From CBDCME01 sp965218865 (GTDB lineage Bacteria; Pseudomonadota; Alphaproteobacteria; JAAXGF01), in the NCBI GenBank assembly GCA_965218865.1, contig CBDCME010000027.1, positions 1 to 64,000 on the forward strand: DNA of 64,000 nt, in the 5' to 3' direction. This document shows positions 7,831 through 15,996 of this stretch, piece after piece. Position numbers and translations under genes: made by a program. Every line of letters begins with the position of its first letter. Position 1 is the stretch's first letter. The notes beneath the pieces were generated by a model. It did not search any database, was not told the DNA's origin, and saw nothing but the letters and a program-made list of their open reading frames with translations.

Positions 7831-8523
7831 ATGGATACCGTCAGCGTCATCGCCCTAAGCATGGGCGTGGCATGGGCCAGCGGGATAAATCTCTACGCCG
7901 CGATATTGACCCTCGGTCTGATGCAGGTTGGTGGGATCGCCGAGTTGCCGCCGGAATTGCGGATTTTGGGAAATCCGTTGGTAATCGCGGCGGCGGGGCT
8001 GATGTACTTCATCGAATTTTTTGCCGACAAGATCCCCGGCCTGGATACGACCTGGGATTCCATCCATACGTTTATTCGCATCCCGGCCGGCGCGATTATG
8101 GCCGCCCAAGGCGTGGCCGAGATGGGGCCCGAGGCGGAGTTGATCGCCGGGATACTGGGCGGCACGCTGGCGGCGGCGACCCACGCGACCAAGGCCGGCG
8201 GACGGGTGTTGATCAACACCTCGCCGGAACCGTTCAGCAACTCCGTCGCCTCGATTTCCGAGGACGTCGCCGTCATCGGGGGTCTCTGGGTCGCTCTTTC
8301 CTATCCTTGGGCGTTCGTCGCCGGGCTCGTTGTATTCATCCTTCTTCTGGTTTGGCTGCTGCCCAAGCTGTGGCGTGGAGTCAAGCGGGTCTTTTCCTTT
8401 CTTGCCCGATTATTCGGGGCCAAGCCGGCACCGGCCAGCCAACCCAGCGCGACCGATCCGTCCTCGACACCACCTCCCTTGCCAAATCAAAGCCAGCCGC
8501 CACCAATTCCCGGCAAGGAATGA
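7831..8523 (+). CDS. DUF4126 family membrane protein
   Basis: A 230-residue integral membrane protein of unknown function. It starts MDTVSVIALSMGVAWASGIN with several hydrophobic helices through about residue 180, and the DUF4126 features ASGINLYAAILTLGL, FFADKIPGLDTTWD and GGTLAAATHATKAGGRVLIN are present. The last 35 residues are a proline-rich tail (TPPPLPNQSQPPPIPGKE), probably disordered and cytoplasmic. It stands alone between a palindromic repeat and convergent hemB. Confidence 0.8.
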   Translation: MDTVSVIALSMGVAWASGINLYAAILTLGLMQVGGIAELPPELRILGNPLVIAAAGLMYFIEFFADKIPGLDTTWDSIHTFIRIPAGAIMAAQGVAEMGPEAELIAGILGGTLAAATHATKAGGRVLINTSPEPFSNSVASISEDVAVIGGLWVALSYPWAFVAGLVVFILLLVWLLPKLWRGVKRVFSFLARLFGAKPAPASQPSATDPSSTPPPLPNQSQPPPIPGKE

Positions 8524-8678
8524 TCGATCTTCAGACAGGCTTGGGGTAGCGGTGGAGTCCCGAGGGGTGCCCCTAGTGCATCGACCCAAACGGAGGCGAC
8601 AGCCGAAGTTTGGAAAGTTGATGCATCGACAAAGGCCTGGTGCACGGGGGCGTGAACGAAGTGAATGCGCCGGTGCAC

Positions 8679-9701
8679 TTAAGGTGCCGGGTTGTCGCGT
8701 AGCAGACGGGCGGCTTCGACCGCGCCGTAGGTAAGAATGCCGTCGGCGCCGGCGCGCTTGAAGGCGACCAGCGATTCGAGGAGGACTCGGTCATTATCGA
8801 GCCAGCCCTTGGAAACCGCCGCTTTGATCATGGCGTATTCACCGCTGACTTGGTAGGCGTAGGTCGGTGCTCGGAAGGTGTCCTTTATGCGCCGAACGAT
8901 GTCGAGGTATAGCATGCCGGGCTTGACCAGGATCATATCGGCGCCCTCCTGGATATCGAGCGCCACCTCGCGCAGGGCTTCGTCGCCATTGGCCGGGTCC
9001 ATCTGATAGGATCTTTTGTCGCCGCTGCCCAGAAATGACTTCGAGCCGACGGCATCGCGGAAGGGACCGTAGAAACCCGAGGCGTATTTTGCCGCGTAGG
9101 ACATGATTCGAACCGCCTGGTGTCCGGCCTTGTCCAAGGCGCCGCGGATGGCGCCGACCCGGCCGTCCATCATGTCCGACGGAGCCACGACGTCACAGCC
9201 GGCATCGGCCTGCACGACCGCCTGCCGGCACAATACCGCCACCGTCTCGTCGTTGACGACGTGCCCGTCAAGCACCAATCCGTCTTGTCCGTGAGTGGTA
9301 TAGGGATCGAGGGCAACGTCGCTCATGACGCCAATCCCCGGCACCGCCTTCTTGAGTGCCGTAACCGCTTTGCATACCAGATTATCCGGGTTTACGGCCT
9401 CCTCGCCGTTGGCCGTGCGGAGGTCGCTCGGGGTGGCCGGAAATACGGCGATCATGGGGATCCCGAGGCTCTTCGCCGCGGCGGCCTCGCGGATCAGGAG
9501 GTCGATCGAAAGTCTCGCCACCTCCGGCATCGATGGAATCGGGGTTCGCTGGTTTTCACCTTCGTGAACGAAAACCGGCCAGATCAAGTCGTCCACCATT
9601 AGGCGATTTTCGGCGACGAGCCGACGCGACCATTCATTCCGGCGGTTGCGGCGCAAACGGGTCCCTGGAAACGCACCGGGCAGCAAAGGCATGTCCGCCA
9701 T
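8679..9701 (-). CDS. hemB: Delta-aminolevulinic acid dehydratase (porphobilinogen synthase)
   Basis: Condenses two 5-aminolevulinate molecules to porphobilinogen, the second common step of haem and corrinoid synthesis. The 340-residue product has both Schiff-base lysines in their motifs, MSYAAKYASGFYGPFRDA and MILVKPGMLYLD. The metal loop reads DVALDPYTTHGQDG, with Asp/His in place of the cysteines of zinc-dependent enzymes, as usual in alphaproteobacterial magnesium-type HemB. The ATG at 9701 follows AGGGGGGATC; an ATG at 9758 adds a non-homologous leader. Divergent from the acyl-CoA hydrolase gene. Confidence 0.95.
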   Translation of the reverse strand: MADMPLLPGAFPGTRLRRNRRNEWSRRLVAENRLMVDDLIWPVFVHEGENQRTPIPSMPEVARLSIDLLIREAAAAKSLGIPMIAVFPATPSDLRTANGEEAVNPDNLVCKAVTALKKAVPGIGVMSDVALDPYTTHGQDGLVLDGHVVNDETVAVLCRQAVVQADAGCDVVAPSDMMDGRVGAIRGALDKAGHQAVRIMSYAAKYASGFYGPFRDAVGSKSFLGSGDKRSYQMDPANGDEALREVALDIQEGADMILVKPGMLYLDIVRRIKDTFRAPTYAYQVSGEYAMIKAAVSKGWLDNDRVLLESLVAFKRAGADGILTYGAVEAARLLRDNPAP

Positions 9702-9880
9702 GATCCCCCCTGAACCGGCCGCTGCGAATGCACTATTGGCCGGGTGCGAGGTCTCCACATACCGCTCCGCAAGGCGCCTGGCAAGCCGTTGTTCCGGGAG
9801 AGCCGGCGCTTGCCTCTTGCCGTACTCCCGTTACAGTGTCGGGTTCCGCCGAGCCGAGAGGCGCCCGAAACGAGGAAAAA

Positions 9881-11014
9881 ATGAACGGCACGGCCCCGAA
9901 ACCGCAGGCGTCACGGCGCGAAGTCGCGGTGGGTCTCGAAGGAGCCTTGGTGGGAATGACGTCCGAGACGGTTCGTATCGCCCGTGAGGGTTGCCTGGGG
10001 CGAATTACCTTGAGCCGGCCCGGCGCTCTCAACGCATTGACGATCGAAATGACCCGTCGAATCGATGCTTGTCTCGCCGATTGGGCCGCCGATAACCAGA
10101 TCGCCGCTGTCGTCGTCGAAGGCGATGGCCGCGCCTTCTGTGCCGGGGGCGACATCCGGGCCCTGCACGATGCGATCCGCCGTGGCGGGGACCCGCTGAC
10201 CGCGACTTTCTACCGCGAGGAATACCACCTCAACCTGCGCATATTCGACTATCCCAAGCCCTATATCTCCTTGCTCGACGGCATCGTCATGGGCGGGGGG
10301 GCCGGGATTTCGATCCCCGGGTCGCATAGGCTCGTAACGGAGGCGACCGTGTTCGCCATGCCGGAAACCGCGATCGGATTTTTCCCCGACGTCGGCGCTA
10401 CGTATTACTTGTCGCGAATTCCCGGCCGGATGGGGATTTACCTCGGTTTGACCGGGACTAAGCTCAAGGCGGCCGACACCCTGTTCTGCGGCCTGGGAAC
10501 CCATTTCGTCCCCCGCGACCGCCGTACCGCCCTCGTCGCGGCGCTGGCGGAGATCGATCCCGTGGCCGACGTGGGTGACGCCGTGGCGAAAATCATCGCC
10601 GCCTTCGCGGCGGAACCCGGTCCGCCGTCGCTAGCCGGCACGAAGACCGTGATCGATCGCTGCTTCGGATTCGATTCCGTCGAGGCCATCATGGCAGCGC
10701 TGCGGGATGAAGCGGGCGTTTGGGCCCGCCGGGCCCATTCCGCCATGGAAGCCGCGTCGCCCACCAGTCTCACGGTCACCTTAAGGCAGATTTCCGGAGG
10801 TCGTCGATTGAGTTTCGCCGCCGCGATGAGGCGCGAATTTCGTCTGAGCCAGCGGTTCGTCGCCGGTCACGATTTTCCGGAGGGTATTCGCGCGGCGATC
10901 GTCGACCGGGACGGGAAACCCGAATGGAATCCCGCTCGCCTGGACGCGATCACCGAGGCCGATGTCGAGGCCTATTTTGCGCCGTTGCCCGGGGGAGAAC
11001 TGGATACGAGCTGA
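9881..11014 (+). CDS. 3-hydroxyisobutyryl-CoA hydrolase (enoyl-CoA hydratase/isomerase family)
   Basis: Probably hydrolyses 3-hydroxyisobutyryl-CoA in valine catabolism. The crotonase fold is clear: GRITLSRPGALNALT, GRAFCAGGDIRAL (oxyanion-hole strand) and MGGGAGISIPG. MPETAIGFFPDVGATY is characteristic of the hydrolase branch rather than hydratases, as is the C-terminal extension with LSQRFVAGHDFPEGIRAAIVD. ATG at 9881 is preceded by GAGGAAAAA and gives 377 residues, a normal length. Side activity as a hydratase cannot be excluded. The valine and glutaryl-CoA pathways both have members in this window but not in an operon. Confidence 0.88.
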   Translation: MNGTAPKPQASRREVAVGLEGALVGMTSETVRIAREGCLGRITLSRPGALNALTIEMTRRIDACLADWAADNQIAAVVVEGDGRAFCAGGDIRALHDAIRRGGDPLTATFYREEYHLNLRIFDYPKPYISLLDGIVMGGGAGISIPGSHRLVTEATVFAMPETAIGFFPDVGATYYLSRIPGRMGIYLGLTGTKLKAADTLFCGLGTHFVPRDRRTALVAALAEIDPVADVGDAVAKIIAAFAAEPGPPSLAGTKTVIDRCFGFDSVEAIMAALRDEAGVWARRAHSAMEAASPTSLTVTLRQISGGRRLSFAAAMRREFRLSQRFVAGHDFPEGIRAAIVDRDGKPEWNPARLDAITEADVEAYFAPLPGGELDTS

Positions 11015-11050
11015 AAATGCCGCCGCGGGGTGTCCCGAGAAGGCCGAACT

Positions 11051-11569
11051 CTAGCTGCAACCGACCTTTCCGGGTTTTTTATCGGCCGGTCGCTGGCCCA
11101 AGCAAGCACACTTCTTTCTGATGTCGGGCGCGTTGCGGTCCACGTAGCTGTCGAGCGCGGCGATCAAGATATCTTGCTTGGAGCGATGGGTGAAGGCGCT
11201 GAACACGGAAAGGCGCAAATGTCGTTCGTGATCAAGACGCAGCGTGAGCGCCGAGCGGGCGCCGGGAGAGGCATGACCGGTCCCTCTCTTGACCACCGCC
11301 TTGCCCGCTTTCGATTGCGGCGAAACGGCACAGCTTTCGACTGGCAAGGCGGGGATCGTTTCCGCGACGCTATCGGCTGGAGCACTATCGGCTGGAAAGG
11401 AGGTAAACTTGTCCGCGACGACCGAGGCCAACGACCCGCTCGCCACCGGATCGGGCGGGCGCACGACCGGGGCAAAGATGGGTAGGTTATCGCTTATGGC
11501 CGCCGGAGCGGCGTGCCCCTTGCGGACGAGCAGGGAGCTACGCAGAATCGCAGGTTTTACTCTCGACAT
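11051..11569 (-). CDS. Ribbon-helix-helix-like partner of ParA
   Basis: A 172-residue protein without a clear family hit from memory. The first 90 residues are Pro/Ala/Ser-rich and probably disordered; residues about 105-145 read SALTLRLDHERHLRLSVFSA then HRSKQDILIAALDSYVDR, a strand followed by two helices as in ribbon-helix-helix DNA-binding domains. It starts 13 bp after the parA stop with AGGGG upstream, so it is the second gene of a ParA operon. By analogy it may be the DNA- or cargo-binding partner of this orphan ParA. The C-terminus carries CACLGQ and a final CS. Confidence 0.6.
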   Translation of the reverse strand: MSRVKPAILRSSLLVRKGHAAPAAISDNLPIFAPVVRPPDPVASGSLASVVADKFTSFPADSAPADSVAETIPALPVESCAVSPQSKAGKAVVKRGTGHASPGARSALTLRLDHERHLRLSVFSAFTHRSKQDILIAALDSYVDRNAPDIRKKCACLGQRPADKKPGKVGCS

Positions 11570-11582
11570 GTTTCTGCCCCTA

Positions 11583-12263
11583 CTAGGCGAACCGACGGCC
11601 GAAGGACGGTCTTTTCGTTTGTGCGAACAACTTTCCGGGTTCGGACTTCCTCATTCTCGTTGCAAGGTAGTCCCACAACTGCTTGATCTCGTTTGCCGAT
11701 AGCGATTCCGGGTTGATCTCCATGACGGTGCGTCCGTCGATCATGCTCGAGGCGAAATCAGTTCGCTGATGGACGATAACCGGGGCGACCGTCCCGTGTT
11801 GCGACAAGGCGATCGCGGCGTCGCTCGTGATGCGGGCGCGGGCCGTCGCGGCATTGACGACGAATACCAACGGTTTGTTGGCGCGTTCGACGATGTCGAC
11901 CGTGGCGGCGACCGCCCGCAGGTCGTGAGGGCTGGGCCGGGTCGGTATGACCGCCAAATCGCCGACGCTGATCACCCGGCGGATCGCCGCGGTGATTGCC
12001 GGAGGCGTGTCGATAATCGCCAGCTTGACGCCTTCATCGGCCAGACGTTCGAGATCTTCGGCCAGTTGGGCGAAGCTGGCCGCGGCGAATAGCGGCCTTT
12101 CGGTTTGGCGCTCGTTCCACCACTCGGAAAGACTGCCTTGCGGATCGGTATCGATGATCGCGACCGGACCTTCGCCGCTGAGCTCCGCTTGCACGGCGAC
12201 GTGGCCGGACAACGTCGTTTTACCCGAACCGCCCTTCTGTGATGCGAATGTCATGACGTACAT
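11583..12263 (-). CDS. ParA-family ATPase (MinD/ParA-type)
   Basis: A 226-residue deviant Walker ATPase: SQKGGSGKTT at residues 8-17 (both lysines present), IIDTDPQGSLSEW for the switch region and AIIDTPPAITAAIRR as Walker B. Small soloist ParA/MinD proteins of this size position plasmids, chromosomal loci or protein complexes. There is no parB or parS next to it; the partner is a ribbon-helix-helix-like gene 13 bp downstream. This is not the chromosomal parAB locus. Upstream lies an unusually AT-rich intergenic stretch. Confidence 0.85.
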   Translation of the reverse strand: MYVMTFASQKGGSGKTTLSGHVAVQAELSGEGPVAIIDTDPQGSLSEWWNERQTERPLFAAASFAQLAEDLERLADEGVKLAIIDTPPAITAAIRRVISVGDLAVIPTRPSPHDLRAVAATVDIVERANKPLVFVVNAATARARITSDAAIALSQHGTVAPVIVHQRTDFASSMIDGRTVMEINPESLSANEIKQLWDYLATRMRKSEPGKLFAQTKRPSFGRRFA

Positions 12264-12354
12264 GAGGGTACCGCTCGTTCGTGGTTTCCGGCGCCGAGGG
12301 GCGCCAGAGACGCGTCCGCACGAGGCAAGAAAAGGAGTTCAAATCTGGCGCACG

Positions 12355-12492
12355 CGACCTGTTACGTACACCTTGATATCGGGAAAGATTTAATAATGCG
12401 TTAAAACAAACCTTTATTATATTGGGAAAAACTCATATAATTTTGTAATATTAATCTCTATATATTAAGACTATTTATTATTCCTACATAAA
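12355..12492. other. AT-rich intergenic stretch upstream of parA
   Basis: A stretch of about 130 bp, roughly three-quarters A+T in a GC-rich genome, with runs such as TTTATTATATTGGG and CTATATATTAAGAC. No coding sequence is supported. It could hold the parA promoter, a binding site for the ParA partner protein, or a horizontally acquired boundary; the sequence does not decide. Confidence 0.5.
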
Positions 12493-12633
12493 TTATTTCT
12501 TTCTCTCCCGAATCCGTCGAACATGTCGCAAATCAAATTTGGAGGCCAATTGCCTGGGCTCGGGAATACGACGGATGCTCGAATCCCCGCCGAAGCGATC
12601 AATTTTCTCTTCGACGGTTTCCTTAGCGCTCAC
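12493..12633 (-). CDS. Possible 46-residue protein coupled to the CDF transporter
   Basis: A GTG at 12633 overlaps the stop of the cation transporter gene (GTGA) and opens a 46-codon frame beginning MSAKETVEEKIDRFGGDSSI and ending HVRRIRERKK. It is highly charged, has coding-like codon use (GC-rich third positions) up to the edge of the AT-rich stretch, and matches no family I know. The overlap suggests translational coupling. It is short, so a chance frame remains possible. Confidence 0.35.
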   Translation of the reverse strand: MSAKETVEEKIDRFGGDSSIRRIPEPRQLASKFDLRHVRRIRERKK

Positions 12634-13262
12634 TCCGCCGGGAGTGCCCGCGCGTGTTCCAGTTCTAGCCGCGCCTGGCGGACAATTTGGAGCGCGGACC
12701 ACAGAAACAGGCTCGCCATGATTCCGGCGACAATGAGGTCCGGCCAGGCCGTGTCGGTCGCCCAGACTCCGCCGGCCGCGAGGATCACGGCCAAGTTGCC
12801 GATGGCATCGTTGCGGCTGCACAGCCAGACGGAACGGACATTCGCGTCGCCGTCGCGGTACCTGAGCAAAAGAAGGACGCTGGCGAGATTGGCGGCCAAC
12901 GCCAGAAGCCCGATCGCGCCCATAACCTCCGACGTGGGCAGACCGACGACGCGGACATGATAGAGCGTCGATCCCAGTACCCACAGACCCATGGCGGCCA
13001 GGCTCAAGCCCTTGAACAACGCCGCGCGCGCCCGCCATAGCAGGGGCGTGCCGATGACCATGAGGCTGATGGCGTAGGTCGCGGTGTCGCCCAGAAAGTC
13101 GAGCGCGTCCGCCTTGAGTGCCTGCGAACTTGCGGCGACGCCCGCGGCCATCTCGACCAGGAACATCGTTCCGTTGATGGCGATTACGGCCCAAAGCACC
13201 CGTTTGTAGGGCACCGAAAGGCCTTCGAACCTTGCCTCGTCGCCGCTGCCGCATCCGGACAT
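12630..13262 (-). CDS. Cation diffusion facilitator-type metal transporter
   Basis: A 210-residue inner-membrane protein with about five to six hydrophobic helices, likely exporting a divalent metal by proton antiport. The CDF metal-site helices are ADALDFLGDTATYAISL and SRNDAIGNLAVIL, each with paired aspartates. It lacks the cytoplasmic C-terminal domain of full CDF proteins. Start: ATG at 13262 behind GAGAGG; ATGATG at 13286 is an alternative. It is divergent from a MerR regulator with a MerR-type operator between them, so expression is probably metal-induced. A 46-codon frame overlaps its stop. Confidence 0.85.
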   Translation of the reverse strand: MSGCGSGDEARFEGLSVPYKRVLWAVIAINGTMFLVEMAAGVAASSQALKADALDFLGDTATYAISLMVIGTPLLWRARAALFKGLSLAAMGLWVLGSTLYHVRVVGLPTSEVMGAIGLLALAANLASVLLLLRYRDGDANVRSVWLCSRNDAIGNLAVILAAGGVWATDTAWPDLIVAGIMASLFLWSALQIVRQARLELEHARALPAE

Positions 13263-13312
13263 CAAGGGTGCCTCTCGTCTCATCACGTGATTCTTGCGCC
13301 ACCGCGACGAAC

Positions 13313-13343
13313 ACCCTAATCTCTCTAGTAACTAGAGGTTCAA
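13313..13343 (-). promoter_or_regulatory. MerR-type promoter/operator for the CDF gene
   Basis: On the minus strand TTGAAC (13338-13343) and TAGGGT (13313-13318) are separated by exactly 19 bp, the over-long spacer typical of MerR-activated promoters. Within the spacer lies a perfect palindrome CTCTAGT-A-ACTAGAG (13323-13337). The arrangement resembles operators of the Cd/Pb/Zn-responsive branch of MerR regulators. It lies between the divergent merR and CDF genes, directly upstream of both. Confidence 0.75.
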
Positions 13344-13354
13344 GGACAAAATCG

Positions 13355-13792
13355 ATGTCGGCGACGGAAATCACGATCGGACGTCTGGCGCGCGAAACGG
13401 GCTGCAAGGTGCCGACAATCCGCTATTACGAGCAAATCGGACTGTTGCCGCGGCCTCCCCGGTCGGCCGGAAATCAGCGCCGCTACGGTCCGAAGCACGT
13501 CGCCCGCCTGGGTTTCATTCGGCACAGTCGTGAACTCGGTTTTTCCCAGCTCGCGATCCGCGAGCTTCTGAAGCTCACGGATCATCCTGATCAGTCCTGC
13601 GAGGCGGTCACGGAAATTGCGCGGGCCCACCTTACGGACGTGAACCGACGGATCGATCGGCTCGCGGCGCTGAAAATGGAACTCGAACGCATGATCAAGG
13701 CCTGCAGCGGCGGGCGGACCGCGGAATGCCGTATCATCGAAACCTTGGCGGACCATTTCCACGATCACTGCCTGGCCCGGGGCCATCATTGA
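13355..13792 (+). CDS. MerR-family metal-responsive regulator
   Basis: A 145-residue regulator. The N-terminal winged helix-turn-helix reads ITIGRLARETGCKVPTIRYY then EQIGLLPRPPRS and NQRRYG. The metal-binding part has Cys in DQSCEAV and a C-terminal CSGGRTAECRIIE loop followed by HFHDHC. This cysteine spacing is that of the CadR/PbrR/ZntR branch (Cd, Pb, Zn) rather than the copper or mercury branches. It is divergent from a CDF exporter with a canonical operator in between, so it probably activates metal export. The exact metal is inference. Confidence 0.88.
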   Translation: MSATEITIGRLARETGCKVPTIRYYEQIGLLPRPPRSAGNQRRYGPKHVARLGFIRHSRELGFSQLAIRELLKLTDHPDQSCEAVTEIARAHLTDVNRRIDRLAALKMELERMIKACSGGRTAECRIIETLADHFHDHCLARGHH

Positions 13793-13817
13793 CGCCGCAC
13801 AAAGCGCGGAACCCGCT

Positions 13818-15134
13818 ATGAAAAAATGGTCGCAGGCGTCCCTGACCACGCAAATTCTCGTTGCCCTTGCCGCGGGCACGGCGTTGGGGGTCGCGCTCAA
13901 CCTCGCGGGAGATCAGTTCGGATTCATCAAGACCACTATCAACGAAGGTATCCTGCGCGTGATCGGCACGATTTTCATTTCGGCCCTCAAGATGCTGGTC
14001 GTGCCCCTCGTATTCGTGTCTCTCGTCGCCGGGGTCATGTCGCTGCGGGATATCCGCGCCCTCGGTCGGATCGGCGCGAAGACCCTCGGCTTTTATCTCA
14101 CCACCACCGCGCTCGCCATCACCTCGGCGCTCTTTCTGGCCTCCATCACCCAGCCCGGGAAAGGCGTCGCCAAGGTCGCGGCCACGACATTCACGCCGAA
14201 ACCGCCGCCGTCCATTTCCGAGGTCCTGATCGGTCTGGTGCCGAGCAACCCGGTGGCGGCGATGGCCGAGGGCCATATGCTGCAGATCATCGTGTTCGCG
14301 CTCCTATTCGGCCTTTCGATCGCGATCGCGGGCGAACGCGCGCGGCGCCTCGCCGACATCATCATGGACCTCAACGAGGTCACCATGAAAATGGTCGGCA
14401 TCGTCATGGTCATCGCGCCCTACGGCGTGTTCTGCCTGATCGCGCGAACCTTCGCCAACCAGGGTATCGCCGTGATCCTGCCGCTCGCGGGCTATTTCCT
14501 GACCGTGCTGGCGGCGCTTCTCCTACACCTCTTCGTCGTCTACAGCGGGCTGCTCGCGCTCCTCGGGCGCCTCAACCCGGTGATATTCTTTCGCAAGATG
14601 TGGGCCGCCACGACCTTCGCCTTCTCCACCGCGAGCTCGAACGCGACCATCCCGGTGACCCTCGACGCGGTCGAGAACCGGCTCGGCGTGAAGAACAGCA
14701 TTGCCTCCTTCACGGTGCCGCTGGGCGCCACGATCAATATGGACGGGACCGCCGTTATGCAAGGGGTGGCGACCGTGTTCATCGCCAACGCCTACGGCAT
14801 CGCGCTGCCGCCTTCGGCCTACATGACGGTGGTGTTGACGGCGACGCTCGCCTCGATCGGCACCGCCGGCGTGCCCGGCGTAGGCCTCGTGATGCTGACC
14901 CTGGTCTTGAATCAGGTCGGCCTGCCGGCCGAGGGGATCGCGCTGATCATCGGCGTCGACCGGCTGCTCGACATGGTCCGCACCGCCGTCAACATCAACG
15001 GCGACGCGACCGTTACCTGCATCGTCGCCAAGAGCGAGGGCCAGCTCGACGAGGCGGTGTTCAGAGACCCGGACGCGGGGATCCTGCGTTCAACCGAGTT
15101 CCCGATCGCTCCGCCGAAGAGCGGGGATCCCTAG
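13818..15134 (+). CDS. Dicarboxylate/amino acid:cation symporter (DAACS family)
   Basis: A 438-residue inner-membrane transporter that takes up C4-dicarboxylates or acidic amino acids with sodium or protons. Conserved transport motifs are present: the serine-rich hairpin FSTASSNATIPVT, the helix-7 motif ATINMDGTA and the helix-8 motif DRLLDMVRTAVNINGDA with the substrate-binding Arg, Asn and Asp. Hydrophobic helices fill most of the length. It starts 25 bp after merR on the same strand but belongs to a different function. Glutamate versus dicarboxylate preference cannot be told. Confidence 0.9.
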   Translation: MKKWSQASLTTQILVALAAGTALGVALNLAGDQFGFIKTTINEGILRVIGTIFISALKMLVVPLVFVSLVAGVMSLRDIRALGRIGAKTLGFYLTTTALAITSALFLASITQPGKGVAKVAATTFTPKPPPSISEVLIGLVPSNPVAAMAEGHMLQIIVFALLFGLSIAIAGERARRLADIIMDLNEVTMKMVGIVMVIAPYGVFCLIARTFANQGIAVILPLAGYFLTVLAALLLHLFVVYSGLLALLGRLNPVIFFRKMWAATTFAFSTASSNATIPVTLDAVENRLGVKNSIASFTVPLGATINMDGTAVMQGVATVFIANAYGIALPPSAYMTVVLTATLASIGTAGVPGVGLVMLTLVLNQVGLPAEGIALIIGVDRLLDMVRTAVNINGDATVTCIVAKSEGQLDEAVFRDPDAGILRSTEFPIAPPKSGDP

Positions 15135-15140
15135 AGCCGC

Positions 15141-15947
15141 TTAGGTTTCTTTCTTTTCCGGCGCCGAATTGCCGGTTTCCTTTTCGAAGCCCTCGAGGTA
15201 TTGGGGCGGCATGGTCTCGGGGCCGAGGGCGCCGAGCGACAGGTAGATTTTCATGACGTCGTCGACGCTGATTTCCGGAGCGGGAACGACGGCCTCCTTG
15301 CGGACGAATATCAGGCCACCCGACATGGGCACCGGCGAGGTCGGGATGTAGACGATCACGTGCGGGGTGCCCTCGACGGTGTAGACGTCCTGGCTCGGCT
15401 GAAGCGCGAGCATGCGAACGCCGTTGTCCGCGCCGAAACTACAAAAAACGACCGACATGCCCTTCATCTCGGTGTTCTCGTCGGTTCTCAGAAGCTTCAG
15501 AATTTGGGATACGGGCTTGTAGATGGTCCGAAATATCGGAACCTGGCTGAGGAGCGTGCTGAGCGCGTTGTCGATTTTTCGTTTCGCGAATCCTTTGATG
15601 AGAACCCCGATGAACCAGATTATGGCCATCGCGAAGACCACGCCGAACCAGAACGCCACCCGTCCGCTATCGGTTCCGATGATCGCCGAGCCGCTATAGG
15701 TAAATAGATTTCCGAAAAACGTTCCGGGACCGAAAATGTCCCGCAAGGTCTGTACCAGCCACTGAATGATCGCGACGCTCACGAAGATCGGCAAGATCAC
15801 GAACAGGCCGGTGACGAAGCTTCCGATCAGGCCTTCGTTCCAGCTCCATTTCGCCAAGCGTACCGTTCCCCGCTTGCCTTCCCACCAAAGCCATTTGGCC
15901 TCATTCCAAACCCATTTCAGGAATTTCAGCGTCGGCTCGAGATTCAT
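15141..15947 (-). CDS. DUF502 family membrane protein
   Basis: A 268-residue protein of unknown function with two strong membrane segments, about residues 41-66 (GSFVTGLFVILPIFVSVAII) and 97-118 (VAFWFGVVFAMAIIWFIGVL). DUF502 signatures follow: VPIFRTIYKPVSQIL, VVFCSFGADNGVRMLAL, VIVYIPTSPVPMSGGLIFV. It is convergent with the symporter gene (6 bp apart) and stands 49 bp downstream of the glutaryl-CoA dehydrogenase gene on the same strand. The soluble domain is probably cytoplasmic. Confidence 0.85.
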   Translation of the reverse strand: MNLEPTLKFLKWVWNEAKWLWWEGKRGTVRLAKWSWNEGLIGSFVTGLFVILPIFVSVAIIQWLVQTLRDIFGPGTFFGNLFTYSGSAIIGTDSGRVAFWFGVVFAMAIIWFIGVLIKGFAKRKIDNALSTLLSQVPIFRTIYKPVSQILKLLRTDENTEMKGMSVVFCSFGADNGVRMLALQPSQDVYTVEGTPHVIVYIPTSPVPMSGGLIFVRKEAVVPAPEISVDDVMKIYLSLGALGPETMPPQYLEGFEKETGNSAPEKKET

Positions 15948-15996
15948 TCATCGTCTCCTTGGAGGGGGTGCGCCTTGGCGCTGGCCGCCTTCGATC

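Noticed and set aside
8524..8678. Small gene between the DUF4126 gene and hemB
   Set aside because: Short frames here have no coding character; the stretch holds only partial inverted repeats (GTGCATCGAC, GGTGCAC).
11583..12263. Chromosomal parAB locus or replication origin
   Set aside because: No parB, parS-like repeats, gidB or dnaA nearby; the ParA is a small solo type.
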